Positions 9,137 to 17,509 of a DNA stretch of 64,000 nt are shown piece after piece. The first letter of the stretch is position 1, and each line of letters starts with the position of its first letter. The DNA is from Holophagales bacterium (GTDB lineage: Bacteria > Acidobacteriota > Thermoanaerobaculia > UBA5066), in contig JADJZB010000002.1 in NCBI GenBank assembly GCA_016719485.1, positions 310,001 to 374,000 on the forward strand. The letters run 5' to 3'. The translations under genes were made by a program, and so were the position numbers. Below the pieces are notes generated by a model. The model had not been told where the DNA came from. It made no database searches and saw only the letters and a program-made list of their open reading frames with translations.

Positions 9137-9879
9137 CGCCGCGCGCCGCCTTCGTCCTCGCCAGAGGGGTCCAGGAAGAGCTTCGGCACGTCCTCGCGCA
9201 GGATGATCAGACGCTGAAGCGATCGCACGACCTCGACCATCTCGAGGCTTCTCACGAAGGCGTCGTCCCGATCGATCCGGTATCGCATCCCGTCCGTGCG
9301 ATGTGTCAGGACGTCTCCCCTGCGCAGTCCGGACGGATCCCAGAGGTCGTCCTGGGAGACCGTCGTTTCGTCGAATCGATCGAGCAGACCCTCGAGAGAT
9401 CCCCGCGCCCGCCCCAGGACCAGCGGGACACGCGCCAGTTCATCGAACTGGAAGACCCGCGGAGGCGCGGAGTTCCGTCCGACCTCGATACGAAAACGGC
9501 GTGGCTTGGCGTCCCCCAGGACGTCGACGTGGTATTCGCTGACGTCCAGCGAAAGGGCCTCGCGGCAAACCTTCCGGATGATCCCGATCTCTTCTTCCGA
9601 GAGGACCTTCTTCTTCACCTTCCGGACGCCCTCGTAGGTCTTCACGAGGACGAGGGTGCCATCCCGGTAGAGGGAGAGCCTGTCCTTGCCCGCTCCCTGC
9701 TCGACGTCGAGAGAGGCCACCAGAGTCTTGTCTTCCGGGCGGGGTGTCGGTATCGGGAGCGCCGTTGCGGTCGAATCCACGAACCCGTTCCGCGGCGCCT
9801 CCACGGCGGTGGGTGTCGCCGGGACGGCTCGTTCCGGATCGAGGGCCAGCGCCAGAGCCAGCAGCAGGAACGTCGTCAC
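9133..9879 (-). CDS. Exported protein of unknown function
   Basis: 248 residues. I do not recognise the family. GTG 9879 is preferred because it forms a 4-base overlap with the preceding gene and gives an immediate signal peptide (TTFLLLALALALDPERAVPA). A proline/threonine-rich linker follows (residues 25-60), then a mixed domain beginning near KTLVASLDVEQGAGKDRLSL with alternating charged strands, and a C-terminal helix (EVVRSLQRLIILREDVPK). No catalytic motif is visible. It is wedged between an RNA nucleotidyltransferase-family gene and rsmD with 4-base overlaps on both sides, so it is co-expressed with housekeeping genes although itself exported. Confidence 0.72.
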   Translation of the reverse strand: MTTFLLLALALALDPERAVPATPTAVEAPRNGFVDSTATALPIPTPRPEDKTLVASLDVEQGAGKDRLSLYRDGTLVLVKTYEGVRKVKKKVLSEEEIGIIRKVCREALSLDVSEYHVDVLGDAKPRRFRIEVGRNSAPPRVFQFDELARVPLVLGRARGSLEGLLDRFDETTVSQDDLWDPSGLRRGDVLTHRTDGMRYRIDRDDAFVRSLEMVEVVRSLQRLIILREDVPKLFLDPSGEDEGGARR

Positions 9880-10775
9880 CGCGGGCACCCCGCGGTACGC
9901 CGGAGAGCCCGGGAGAAGTTGAGCCGCACAGCGACCCGCGCCCGCAAGGCCGGATCTGCGGGCGCCAGGAGCCTGGCCCAGGCCTCGTCTGCAGACAAGG
10001 CCCCGGGATGATTCCAGGCGCCAGTGAGCGAGGCCCCCCAACCCTCCACGACCACGTCGAGGACGCCGAGGCGCCCGAGGAGCTCAACGGCCACGCCCCG
10101 ATTCTCCTCCGAGAGGACCTCCTGGAGCGCCCTCCGGAGCCGATCGCCGGATATCCGCTGGAAGGCGCCGCTCTCGACTCCGATGCGAAGGGCCGCAGCG
10201 AAGCCCGGGTCGAGCCCGAAGCCGAGTCGCGCCGCGTAGCGCACGGCCCTCAGAGCCCGTGTCGGATCGTCCGCCAGAGAGCCCTCGTGCAGCAGCCGGA
10301 GGTTCTTCCGCTCGAGGTCCCTCTCGCCGCCGAAAGGGTCGAGGAGCATCGCTTCGAGCCCCGGGCCGGAGAAACGGTACGCCATCGCGTGAATGGTGAA
10401 GTCCCTTCGGGCGAGGTCCCGGGCGATGGGCGCACCGGCCTTCACGACGGGAAGAGCCCCCGGGTACGGATAGTGCTCGTCCCGCGTCGCGGCGACATCG
10501 ACCCGCCTTCCGTCCGGCCCTTGCAGAGTCGCCGTCCCGAAGCGATCGTGGCGGGCCTCGACGATCCACCCCGCTTCTGCGGTGAGCGCCGCGACGAACC
10601 CCGCTGCCGCGCTCACCGGCCCCTCGAGGGCGACATCCACGTCGACGGGCGGCCGTCGCAGCAGGAGGTCGCGGACGGCGCCGCCTACGAGATAGGCTTC
10701 GCGTCCCGCCGTCCGGGCGGCACGGGCGAGCGGGCCGAGGAGGGGCGCGATGGATCCGGCATCCCGCTCGCTCAC
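9876..10775 (-). CDS. CCA-adding enzyme / poly(A) polymerase family nucleotidyltransferase (short form)
   Basis: 299-residue class II tRNA nucleotidyltransferase-type protein. GTG 10775 overlaps the dnaE stop by 4 bases. The head domain has YLVGGAVRDLLLRR and the metal-binding DxD of VDVDVALEG, followed by RRDFTIHAMAYR and RNLRLLHEG-like KNLRLLHEGSLADDPTRALRAVRYAAR, then the RNA-binding neck (FQRISGDRLRRALQEVLSEE). Full CCA-adding enzymes usually run past 400 residues; the body/tail is mostly missing and no HD phosphohydrolase domain is present. CCA addition, CC- or A-addition only, or polyadenylation cannot be told apart from sequence. Confidence 0.85.
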   Translation of the reverse strand: MSERDAGSIAPLLGPLARAARTAGREAYLVGGAVRDLLLRRPPVDVDVALEGPVSAAAGFVAALTAEAGWIVEARHDRFGTATLQGPDGRRVDVAATRDEHYPYPGALPVVKAGAPIARDLARRDFTIHAMAYRFSGPGLEAMLLDPFGGERDLERKNLRLLHEGSLADDPTRALRAVRYAARLGFGLDPGFAAALRIGVESGAFQRISGDRLRRALQEVLSEENRGVAVELLGRLGVLDVVVEGWGASLTGAWNHPGALSADEAWARLLAPADPALRARVAVRLNFSRALRRTAGCPR

Positions 10776-13700
10776 GAGTGGTCGTAGACGAAGCGGACCG
10801 AGCCCGGTCCGAGAAGCCTCTCCAGCGCCTTCGTCATCTCCGGTGTCGGTCGAACCGCCAGCCGTCCGGCGGCTCGTACCGTGACTTCCCAGTGGCCGGC
10901 TCGACGCACGGCCAGCGACACCGGCACCGAGCCCGGAGACGACTCCAGGATCTCGCGGACCGAAACGAACGTCTCGTCGAGGGTTCCCGGCAGCGGGGTC
11001 GTCAGGCGGACCGCGCAGGCCGCGGCCTCGCGCATCCCCTCGAGCGCCTGGATCTCGCGGGCGATGATCTCGACCGGCACGACGCCACCTCCCTCTTCGG
11101 GTTCCGCGGCGCCCGGAGCGGACGACGAACGAACGATGCCCGAGACCAGGACGGGTCGCCCCTCGGCCAGCCAGGGACCAGTCCGCTCGAGGAGCGACGC
11201 GAAGATCGTGACCGGGACGGAGCCCGTCAGGTCTTCGAGGACGCCCTTGGCCATCATCTTCCCCTCGTTCTGCCCCTTCTTGATCTGCGTCTTCTTGAGC
11301 GATGCGAGGAGGGCGACGATCTTCACGTTCTGGTCGACCTTTGCCGCCGCGTTCTCGGCCGTCACGTCGCCGAAGAGACCGATTTCCTCCTCGAAGCGGG
11401 CGAGCGGATGCCCGGTGATGTAGAACCCGAGAGTCTCCTTCTCGTACCGGATCCGCTCGTCCGGGGACCACTCGGGGAGGTCCGGGAACCGATCGGCGTG
11501 GTCGTGGGAGGCCTCGTCACCGAAGAGCCCTCCCTGACCCGAGTCGTTCGATTTTCGCTCCGCGGTGGCCACGTCCATGGCGGAGTCGACTCCGGCGGTG
11601 AGCGATGCACGGCTCTTCCCGAGCGAGTCGAACGAACCCGAACGGATCAGCGCCTCGATGACCTTTCTGTTGTTCAACCGCACGTTGACACGGCAGCAGA
11701 AGTCGGTGAGACCGGCGAACGGGCCGTCTGCGGCCCGCGCCTGGAGTACCGAGTTCACGGCCCCCTCGCCGACCCCCTTGACGGCACCCAGCCCGAACCG
11801 AATGGCCTCGCCGTCGGGAGTGAACGACAGCTGGGACGTGTTCACGTCGGGCGGGAGGACCGGGATCCTCATCTCGCGGCAGGCGTTGACGTACTTCACG
11901 ACGTCCTCGGACTTGCCGGAGGCTGCCGTCAGCGTCGCCGCCATGAAATCCACCGGAAAGTGGACCTTCATCCACGCGGTCTGATAGGCGAGAAGGGCGT
12001 AGACGACGGAGTGCGACTTGTTGAATCCGTATCGGCCGAAGGGGAGGATCAGCTCCCAGAGCTCCTCGGCCTTCTTCTTCTGGACGCCGTTCGCCACCGA
12101 CTTCTTGACGAACTTCTCCCCCTCGGCCTTCAGGAGCGCCTCGTCCTTCTTTCCGATCGCCTTTCGAAGCTTGTCCGCCTCTCCCGGGGTATAGCCGGCG
12201 ACGGCCCGCGCGGCGAGCATCACCTGCTCCTGGTAAACGAGGACGCCGTGCGTCTCCTTCAGCAGGGGTTCGAGCTGCGGAAGCGGGTACTCGTACTTCT
12301 TGCCGCGCCGTCTCTCGATGTAGACCTCGACGGTTCCGGCGTCGAGCGCTCCGGGCCTGTAGAGGGCGTTCAGCGCCGCCAGGTCGCTGAAGACGCTCGG
12401 CTGGACGCGCCGCAGAAGGTCCCGCATTCCCGACGACTCGAACTGGAAGATGCCGTCGGTCCGTCCTTCCGAGAAGAGGCGGAATGCCTCCGGGTCGTTC
12501 AGTGGAATCGTGGAAAGGTCGACTTTTCGCCCGGTCCTTCTCCCGGCCGATTTCACCGCGTCATCGAGGATCGTCAGCGTGATGAGACCGAGGAAGTCCA
12601 TCTTCAGGAGCCCCATCCTGTCGACGGACTTCATCTCGAACTGGGTGGTGATCTCGTCGTTGTTGTTCTTGTAGAGAGGGAGGTACTCGACGAGGGGCCG
12701 TGGCGCGATGAGGACCCCGGCCGCGTGGACTCCCGCGTGTCGTGAGACGCCTTCGAGCCGCTCTCCGAGGTCGAAGAGCTTGCGGTAGGCCTCGTTTCCG
12801 GCGAGCGTGTCGGCGAGCTCCTTCACGCTGTGCCGCGCTTCGCTCAGCGTCACCGGCTTGCCCGGGTTCGCCGGAATCATCGCGCAGAGCTTGTTCACCT
12901 CGGCGAGCGGCACGTCCAGGGCCCGCCCGACGTCGCGGATCACGGCCCGCGCCTTCATCGAGTTGAACGTGATGATCTGGCCGACGTTGTCCTTGCCGTA
13001 CTTCTTCCGGACGTACTCGATGACCTCGCCGCGCCGGCGCTCGCAGAGGTCCACGTCGATGTCGGGCATCGAGATCCGGTCGGGGTTGAGGAACCGTTCG
13101 AACAGCAGGTCGTAACGAAGCGGGTCGACCTCGGTGATCCCGAGCGTCCAGGCGACGAGGGACCCGGCGGCGCTCCCGCGCCCCGGCCCGACCGGGATCC
13201 CCTCGTCCTTGGCGAACTTGATGAAGTCCCAGACGATCAGGAAGTAGGCCGAGAGCCCCATCTTCTTGATGACCGACAGCTCCCACTCGAGCCGGTCGTC
13301 GTAGTCCTTGCGCGGGTGCTTCGTCCGGCCCGCGGCGATGAGCTCGGCGATCGGCGCGAGGCGCCGCTCGAGTCCGTCGCCGGCGAGGTTCTCGAGGTAC
13401 TCGTCGGGACCGCCCGCCTCCTCGGGGAGGGGGAACGTCGGGAGCTTCAGGCTGGTGTCGACGATGACCTTCGGCGCCACCCGGTCCGCGATGGCGGCGG
13501 AGTTCTTCACGGCCTCGAGAGACCAGGGCCGGAACGTCTCGGTCATCTCCCCGGGGTTCTTCACGTAGAACTCCGAGTTGTAGAACCTCATCCGCCGGGT
13601 GTCGTTGACGGTCTTTCCCATGCCGATGCACAGGAGGACGTCCTGGGCTTCCGCGTCGTCCCTCTGGAGGTAGTGGGCGTCGTTCGTGGCGACGACGGGG

Positions 13701-14311
13701 ATCCCGGTCTCCCGCGAAAGGCGCAGGAGGTCGGGCATGAGCTGCCGCTGCACCGGAAGACCGTGGTCCATCAGCTCGATGAAGTAGCGGTCCTTCCCGA
13801 AGAGGGTCTGATATCTGACGGCCGTGTCCTTCGCGCCGGCGAAGTCTCCCGCGAGAAGCCGCTGGGAGACCTCGGACTTCACGCAACCCGACAGCGCGAT
13901 GAGGCCGTCGTGGTGCTTCTCGAGGAGCTCCCAGTCCATGCGGGGCTTGTAGTAGAAGCCCGTCAGGAACGCCTCGCTCACGAGGTACGAGAGGTTTCGG
14001 TAGCCCTCCGGCGTCTCGGCGAGGAGCGTGAGGTGGTAGTTCCTCCCCTCGCCGTCGACCGTCTTCACCGCCTCGCGGTCGTGGCGGGAGCCCGGGGCGA
14101 TGTAGGCCTCGACGCCGAGGATCGGCTTCAGGCCGTGCTCGAGCGCTTCCGACTGGATCTCGAACGCCCCGAACATGTTCCCATGGTCGGTCACGGCCAC
14201 CGAGGTCATGCCGTTCTTCAGGACGTGCCTGATCAGGTCCTTCGTCCGGTTCGCGCCGTCGAGGAGCGAGTACTGGGTGTGCAGGTGCAGGTGGACGAAG
14301 TCGGACGACAT
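10772..14311 (-). CDS. dnaE: DNA polymerase III alpha subunit
   Basis: 1179-residue replicative polymerase. The N-terminal PHP domain begins FVHLHLHTQYSLLDGA. The palm carries the catalytic aspartates in MPDIDVDL (D417/D419), and AGSLVAWTLGITEVDPL precedes it. Helix-hairpin-helix and OB-fold regions follow (the OB part near FASLLERTGPWLAEG). Length matches DnaE1 rather than PolC. ATG 14311 has no Shine-Dalgarno; a TAGAAT hexamer lies only 9 bases upstream. The gene heads a run with 4-base overlaps into the nucleotidyltransferase, the exported protein and rsmD. Confidence 0.97.
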   Translation of the reverse strand: MSSDFVHLHLHTQYSLLDGANRTKDLIRHVLKNGMTSVAVTDHGNMFGAFEIQSEALEHGLKPILGVEAYIAPGSRHDREAVKTVDGEGRNYHLTLLAETPEGYRNLSYLVSEAFLTGFYYKPRMDWELLEKHHDGLIALSGCVKSEVSQRLLAGDFAGAKDTAVRYQTLFGKDRYFIELMDHGLPVQRQLMPDLLRLSRETGIPVVATNDAHYLQRDDAEAQDVLLCIGMGKTVNDTRRMRFYNSEFYVKNPGEMTETFRPWSLEAVKNSAAIADRVAPKVIVDTSLKLPTFPLPEEAGGPDEYLENLAGDGLERRLAPIAELIAAGRTKHPRKDYDDRLEWELSVIKKMGLSAYFLIVWDFIKFAKDEGIPVGPGRGSAAGSLVAWTLGITEVDPLRYDLLFERFLNPDRISMPDIDVDLCERRRGEVIEYVRKKYGKDNVGQIITFNSMKARAVIRDVGRALDVPLAEVNKLCAMIPANPGKPVTLSEARHSVKELADTLAGNEAYRKLFDLGERLEGVSRHAGVHAAGVLIAPRPLVEYLPLYKNNNDEITTQFEMKSVDRMGLLKMDFLGLITLTILDDAVKSAGRRTGRKVDLSTIPLNDPEAFRLFSEGRTDGIFQFESSGMRDLLRRVQPSVFSDLAALNALYRPGALDAGTVEVYIERRRGKKYEYPLPQLEPLLKETHGVLVYQEQVMLAARAVAGYTPGEADKLRKAIGKKDEALLKAEGEKFVKKSVANGVQKKKAEELWELILPFGRYGFNKSHSVVYALLAYQTAWMKVHFPVDFMAATLTAASGKSEDVVKYVNACREMRIPVLPPDVNTSQLSFTPDGEAIRFGLGAVKGVGEGAVNSVLQARAADGPFAGLTDFCCRVNVRLNNRKVIEALIRSGSFDSLGKSRASLTAGVDSAMDVATAERKSNDSGQGGLFGDEASHDHADRFPDLPEWSPDERIRYEKETLGFYITGHPLARFEEEIGLFGDVTAENAAAKVDQNVKIVALLASLKKTQIKKGQNEGKMMAKGVLEDLTGSVPVTIFASLLERTGPWLAEGRPVLVSGIVRSSSAPGAAEPEEGGGVVPVEIIAREIQALEGMREAAACAVRLTTPLPGTLDETFVSVREILESSPGSVPVSLAVRRAGHWEVTVRAAGRLAVRPTPEMTKALERLLGPGSVRFVYDHS

Positions 14312-14320
14312 GCCAGCCGG

Positions 14321-14326
14321 ATTCTA
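14321..14326 (-). promoter_or_regulatory. -10 element of dnaE, probably leaderless
   Basis: On the minus strand the hexamer is TAGAAT, followed by 9 bases without a Shine-Dalgarno and then the dnaE ATG. The -35 region is weak. Confidence 0.45.
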
Positions 14327-14373
14327 GGGGCGTCCCCGCCCGAATCGACGGAGATCGAACGCCGATCGGGCGC

Positions 14374-14715
14374 CTACTTCGACGGTTCCGTCCCGGACAC
14401 GGCCGAGTCGAGCCTCCATCCCCCGCGCAGGCTCGTCGCGCCGCAGTACGTCTTCGTACAGCGGACGTCGTTGAGACAGTCGAGGACCACCGAGCAGGCG
14501 TCGTTCGCCGTCGAGCCTTCCGCCACGTCCACGTTCTGCGTGCACTTTCCGGAGTAGGCCCTGTGCGTGAATACGCAGGTCGCCTTCGCGGAAGCCTGCC
14601 GGGTTCCTGCCGGCGTCTCGTGCTGCCCGGCCGCTGCACCGGGGACCATCACGGCTGCGAGGGACACCGCTAGAGCGAGGGACGCTGTGGAGTTCGCCGT
14701 CGGCCCGAATCTCAT
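14374..14715 (-). CDS. Small secreted six-cysteine protein
   Basis: 113 residues from ATG 14715, which follows a good ggaaggaa ribosome-binding site. Residues 1-35 are a signal peptide (MRFGPTANS, hydrophobic LALAVSLAAVMV, PGAAAGQ). The mature ~78 residues contain six cysteines spaced through TCVFTHRAYSGKCTQN, ANDACSVVLDCLND and RCTKTYCGATS, suggesting three disulfides in a periplasmic or secreted protein. I do not recognise the family. It lies between dnaE and the RRM gene on the same strand, 62 bases before the dnaE start. Confidence 0.7.
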   Translation of the reverse strand: MRFGPTANSTASLALAVSLAAVMVPGAAAGQHETPAGTRQASAKATCVFTHRAYSGKCTQNVDVAEGSTANDACSVVLDCLNDVRCTKTYCGATSLRGGWRLDSAVSGTEPSK

Positions 14716-14729
14716 GGGGACTTCCTTCC

Positions 14730-14764
14730 GCCGGGTGAGTCGGCTCCGTACCGATGCACCCGGC
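14730..14764 (-). promoter_or_regulatory. Hairpin upstream of the six-cysteine protein
   Basis: An 8-bp perfect stem (gccgggtg / cacccggc) with a 19-base loop ends just before the ribosome-binding site of the 14715 start and 31 bases after the RRM gene. It could terminate the RRM transcript or structure the leader. No T-run is present. Confidence 0.35.
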
Positions 14765-14794
14765 AGAGGGAAGTGTAGGGGTTCCCGGAAAGAA

Positions 14795-15142
14795 CTAGTA
14801 CCGGCCGCGGCCGCCACCGCCGCCGCCGCCGTAGCCACCACCGCCGTAACCGCCGCCGCCGCCGTAGCCACCACGGCCACCGCCGCCGCCGCCGGTACGG
14901 GCCTCCTGGGGGCGAGCCTCGTTCACGCGGAGGGTCCGGCCGCCCTGCTCCTGGCCGTTGAGGGCGCTCATGGCGCTCTGGGCGTCGCTGTCGTTCATCT
15001 CGACGAAGCCGAATCCCTTCGACTGTCCGGAGTCCCGGTCGGACACCACGCGGGCCGAGTGGACCTCGCCGAAGGCCTCGAAGAGGCCGCGGAGCATGCT
15101 GTCATCAGCGGTGTAGGGGAGGTTTCCGACGTAAAGCTTCAT
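14795..15142 (-). CDS. RRM RNA-binding protein with glycine-rich tail
   Basis: 115-residue protein like the bacterial/cyanobacterial Rbp family. A single RNA-recognition motif fills residues 1-80, with RNP-2 KLYVGNLPY at the start and RNP-1 KGFGFVEM near residue 43. The last ~33 residues are Gly/Tyr/Arg repeats (GGYGGGG units) giving a GCC-repeat DNA tract on the plus strand. Such proteins bind RNA, often as cold-responsive chaperones; the target here is unknown. A 236-base non-coding leader separates it from guaA, which fits post-transcriptional or cold-type control, but that is inference. Confidence 0.9.
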   Translation of the reverse strand: MKLYVGNLPYTADDSMLRGLFEAFGEVHSARVVSDRDSGQSKGFGFVEMNDSDAQSAMSALNGQEQGGRTLRVNEARPQEARTGGGGGGRGGYGGGGGYGGGGYGGGGGGGRGRY

Positions 15143-15274
15143 TCTCGTTCTCTGGATCCTTGGTCAGTGCGCGCCGAAGCGGGCGGGGTTCTGGAAGTCG
15201 GCGCGACCTCGAGCCGACGGGGAACGTCTCGTCACCGTCCTCACCGCCGGTCGGAGTCGGAACGGATCTCTTTC

Positions 15275-15303
15275 AGCACAACATGCCTTCGACCAGAAGT
15301 CAA
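15275..15303 (-). promoter_or_regulatory. Candidate promoter of the RRM gene
   Basis: On the minus strand TTGACT (15303-15298) and TGTGCT (15280-15275) are 17 bases apart. The -10 is a poor match, so this is tentative. Transcription would leave a leader of about 125 bases. The remainder of 15143-15378 contains no reading frame I can support. Confidence 0.3.
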
Positions 15304-15378
15304 CGCCCTGTCTCCCGCTGCAGTCCTGCAGTCGTTCCGGGAAACCTGTCCTCGCAGAACCGGCCCATTGGCGGCGGA

Positions 15379-16917
15379 TCACTCCCACTCGATGGTCGCG
15401 GGGGGCTTCGACGTGACGTCGTAGACGACCCTGTTCACGCCTCGGACTTCCCCCACGATGCGCCGCGCCACTCGGTCGAGAAGGTCGTGGGGCAGGCGCG
15501 CCCAGTCGGCGGTCATGTAGTCGACGGTCGTCACCGCCCTCAGCGCCGCGACGTTCTCGTAGGTTCGCCCGTCCCCCATCACGCCGACGGACTGGACCGG
15601 CAGGAGGACCGCGAACGCCTGCGCCGTCCGGTCGTAGTCCCCCGAGGCCCGAAGCTCCTCGATGAAGATCGCGTCCGCCTCCTGGAGGATCCGCACCCTC
15701 TCGCGCGTGATCTCCCCCGGGATCCTCACGGCGAGCCCGGGTCCCGGGAACGGGTGGCGGTACAGCATCTCCCGGGGAATCCCGAGCTCCTCGCCCAGCC
15801 GCCGGACCTCGTCCTTGAAGAGCTCGCGAAGCGGCTCTATGAGCTTGAAGCCCAGCTTTTCCGGGAGACCGCCGACGTTGTGATGCGTCTTGATGACCGC
15901 GGACGGTCCGTGGATCGAGACGGATTCGATGACGTCCGGGTAGAGCGTCCCCTGGGCGAGCCAGGCCGCCCCGTCCACGGCCGTCGCGTTCTCGGTGAAG
16001 GCGTCGATGAAGAGGCCCCCGATGACCTTCCGTTTCTTCTCGGGATCGGTGACACCCGCCAGCGCCTCGAAGAACCGGTCGGAAGCGTCCACGCCCGTCA
16101 CCGGCAGGCCGAGATGACGGAAGGACTCCATGACGTGCCGCCCCTCGTCCTTCCGCAGGAGGCCGGTGTCGACGAAGACACCGCGGAAACGCTCCCCCAC
16201 CGCCTCCCGTATGAGAACCGCCGCGACCGTCGAATCGACGCCGCCGGACAGCCCGCCGAGGACGATCCCTTCCGTCACCGTCGCGCGGAGCTTCGCGACG
16301 GCAGAGTCCCGGAAGCTCGCCATCGTCCAGCGGGGCGCACAGCCGCAGGCGTCGTACAGGAACGACTCGAGTATCTCGGACCCGTGCTCCGTGTGCTGGA
16401 CCTCCGGGTGGAACTGAAGCCCGTACAGGCCCCGCGCCGGATCCTCGAACGCCGCGACGGGGGCGTTCGTCGTCCGCGCGGTCACCGTGAAGCCCTCGGG
16501 GACGGTCTCGACGTGGTCCCCGTGGCTCATCCAGACCGTTTCGGTGGGACCCATCGCGCGCAGGAGACGCCCGCCGGACACATCGACCACGGCCCGTCCG
16601 TACTCGCGGCCCGGAGCACGCCCGACGCCTCCACCGAAGCGGAGCGCCATCAGCTGCATGCCGTAGCAGAGCCCGAGCACGGGAATGCCGAGATCGAAGA
16701 CGCCCTGGTCGCCCCTGGGCGCGCCGGCGTCGTATACGCTCGACGGGCCGCCCGAGAGAACGATGCCCTTCGGCGCGATGGCCGCAACGTCGGAGGCCGG
16801 CGTCGAGTACGGAAGGACGACGGAACGGACCCGCGCCTCGCGGATCCGTCGCGCGATGAGCTGCGTGTACTGGGAGCCGAAATCGAGGACGACGACGGTG
16901 TCGAAGGTGGGCGTCAC
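15379..16917 (-). CDS. guaA: GMP synthase (glutamine-hydrolysing)
   Basis: 512 residues; converts XMP to GMP using glutamine and ATP. The N-terminal class I amidotransferase begins VVVLDFGSQYTQLIARRIRE and has the nucleophile C84 in GLCYGMQ. The ATP-pyrophosphatase domain has the P-loop GGLSGGVDSTVAAVLI, and the C-terminal dimerisation domain ends in the invariant-type VTSKPPATIEWE. Size and domain order are standard. GTG 16917 has no ribosome-binding site; TATGAT sits 6 bases upstream. Confidence 0.97.
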   Translation of the reverse strand: MTPTFDTVVVLDFGSQYTQLIARRIREARVRSVVLPYSTPASDVAAIAPKGIVLSGGPSSVYDAGAPRGDQGVFDLGIPVLGLCYGMQLMALRFGGGVGRAPGREYGRAVVDVSGGRLLRAMGPTETVWMSHGDHVETVPEGFTVTARTTNAPVAAFEDPARGLYGLQFHPEVQHTEHGSEILESFLYDACGCAPRWTMASFRDSAVAKLRATVTEGIVLGGLSGGVDSTVAAVLIREAVGERFRGVFVDTGLLRKDEGRHVMESFRHLGLPVTGVDASDRFFEALAGVTDPEKKRKVIGGLFIDAFTENATAVDGAAWLAQGTLYPDVIESVSIHGPSAVIKTHHNVGGLPEKLGFKLIEPLRELFKDEVRRLGEELGIPREMLYRHPFPGPGLAVRIPGEITRERVRILQEADAIFIEELRASGDYDRTAQAFAVLLPVQSVGVMGDGRTYENVAALRAVTTVDYMTADWARLPHDLLDRVARRIVGEVRGVNRVVYDVTSKPPATIEWE

Positions 16918-16923
16918 CGGGCG

Positions 16924-16929
16924 ATCATA
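16924..16929 (-). promoter_or_regulatory. -10 element of guaA, probably leaderless
   Basis: TATGAT on the minus strand, 6 bases before the GTG start, with no Shine-Dalgarno between. It overlaps the stop region of the upstream membrane-protein gene. Confidence 0.45.
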
Positions 16930-17485
16930 GCCCGCGCTCCGGGTCGGATCGGCGCCTCACGAGCCGCGCGACGGCCCTCGGGATCGAAGCGACGAAGGCC
17001 AGGAGCAGGCCGGCTCCAACCGCGACGAACGGCACCGCCGCGACGAACGCGGGAGCGACGTTCACACCCCCCGGCAACTCTCCCCCGTGGGCCACGCCGG
17101 GAAGCCGTGAACCGGCGAGAGCGGCGAGGAGGAGCGACGCCGCCACGAGGGTCCAGAACGCCTCCGGCGTCAACGTCGCAGGGCGCGGCCCGGGGTGAGC
17201 GGGCCGTCGGTCCCTCCTCCAGAGCGCCGCCGCCGCGGAGGCCCCTACGTCGGCCAGGAAGAGGACGACGCCCGACACGAGGTAAGGGACGATGAAGAAG
17301 AGAGTCGTCACGACGACGAACCGTGCCGTGGACGACCTGGGCAGGCCCGATCCGAGGACCTCCGCGAGGAAGGGATAGACCGTGAACGAGGAGACGGCCC
17401 GCGGCTTCGCCGAGAGGTATGCCAGGAGCGCCGCCAGGTAGGCTGGCGGGGCGAGGATCAGGAAACCGCGAACGGTGCGGAACAC
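16925..17485 (-). CDS. Multi-pass inner-membrane protein of unknown function
   Basis: 186 residues, starting at GTG 17485. I count four or five hydrophobic segments (near GFLILAPPAYLAALLAYL, VVTTLFFIVPYLVSGVVLFL, AFWTLVAASLLLAALAG, and a long C-terminal AAVPFVAVGAGLLLAFVASI), with a basic, hydrophilic loop RRDRRPAHPGPRP in the middle and a charged RRRSDPERGL tail. No family motif is evident. A TATACT hexamer (17493-17498) lies 7 bases upstream of the start. Its stop is 7 bases before the guaA start. Confidence 0.7.
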   Translation of the reverse strand: MFRTVRGFLILAPPAYLAALLAYLSAKPRAVSSFTVYPFLAEVLGSGLPRSSTARFVVVTTLFFIVPYLVSGVVLFLADVGASAAAALWRRDRRPAHPGPRPATLTPEAFWTLVAASLLLAALAGSRLPGVAHGGELPGGVNVAPAFVAAVPFVAVGAGLLLAFVASIPRAVARLVRRRSDPERGL

Positions 17486-17492
17486 ATCGGGG

Positions 17493-17498
17493 AGTATA
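17493..17498 (-). promoter_or_regulatory. -10 element before the membrane-protein gene
   Basis: TATACT on the minus strand, 7 bases upstream of GTG 17485. It belongs to the same start-proximal pattern seen at dnaE, guaA and xerD. Confidence 0.4.
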
Positions 17499-17509
17499 GG
17501 AGCCGAGGC

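Noticed and set aside
10778..14557. Two long plus-strand frames opposite dnaE
   Set aside because: Mirror frames of a certain gene, low-complexity Arg/Gly/Leu composition.
14795..14890. GCC/GGC repeats as a CRISPR or satellite array
   Set aside because: They encode the glycine-rich tail of the RRM protein in frame.
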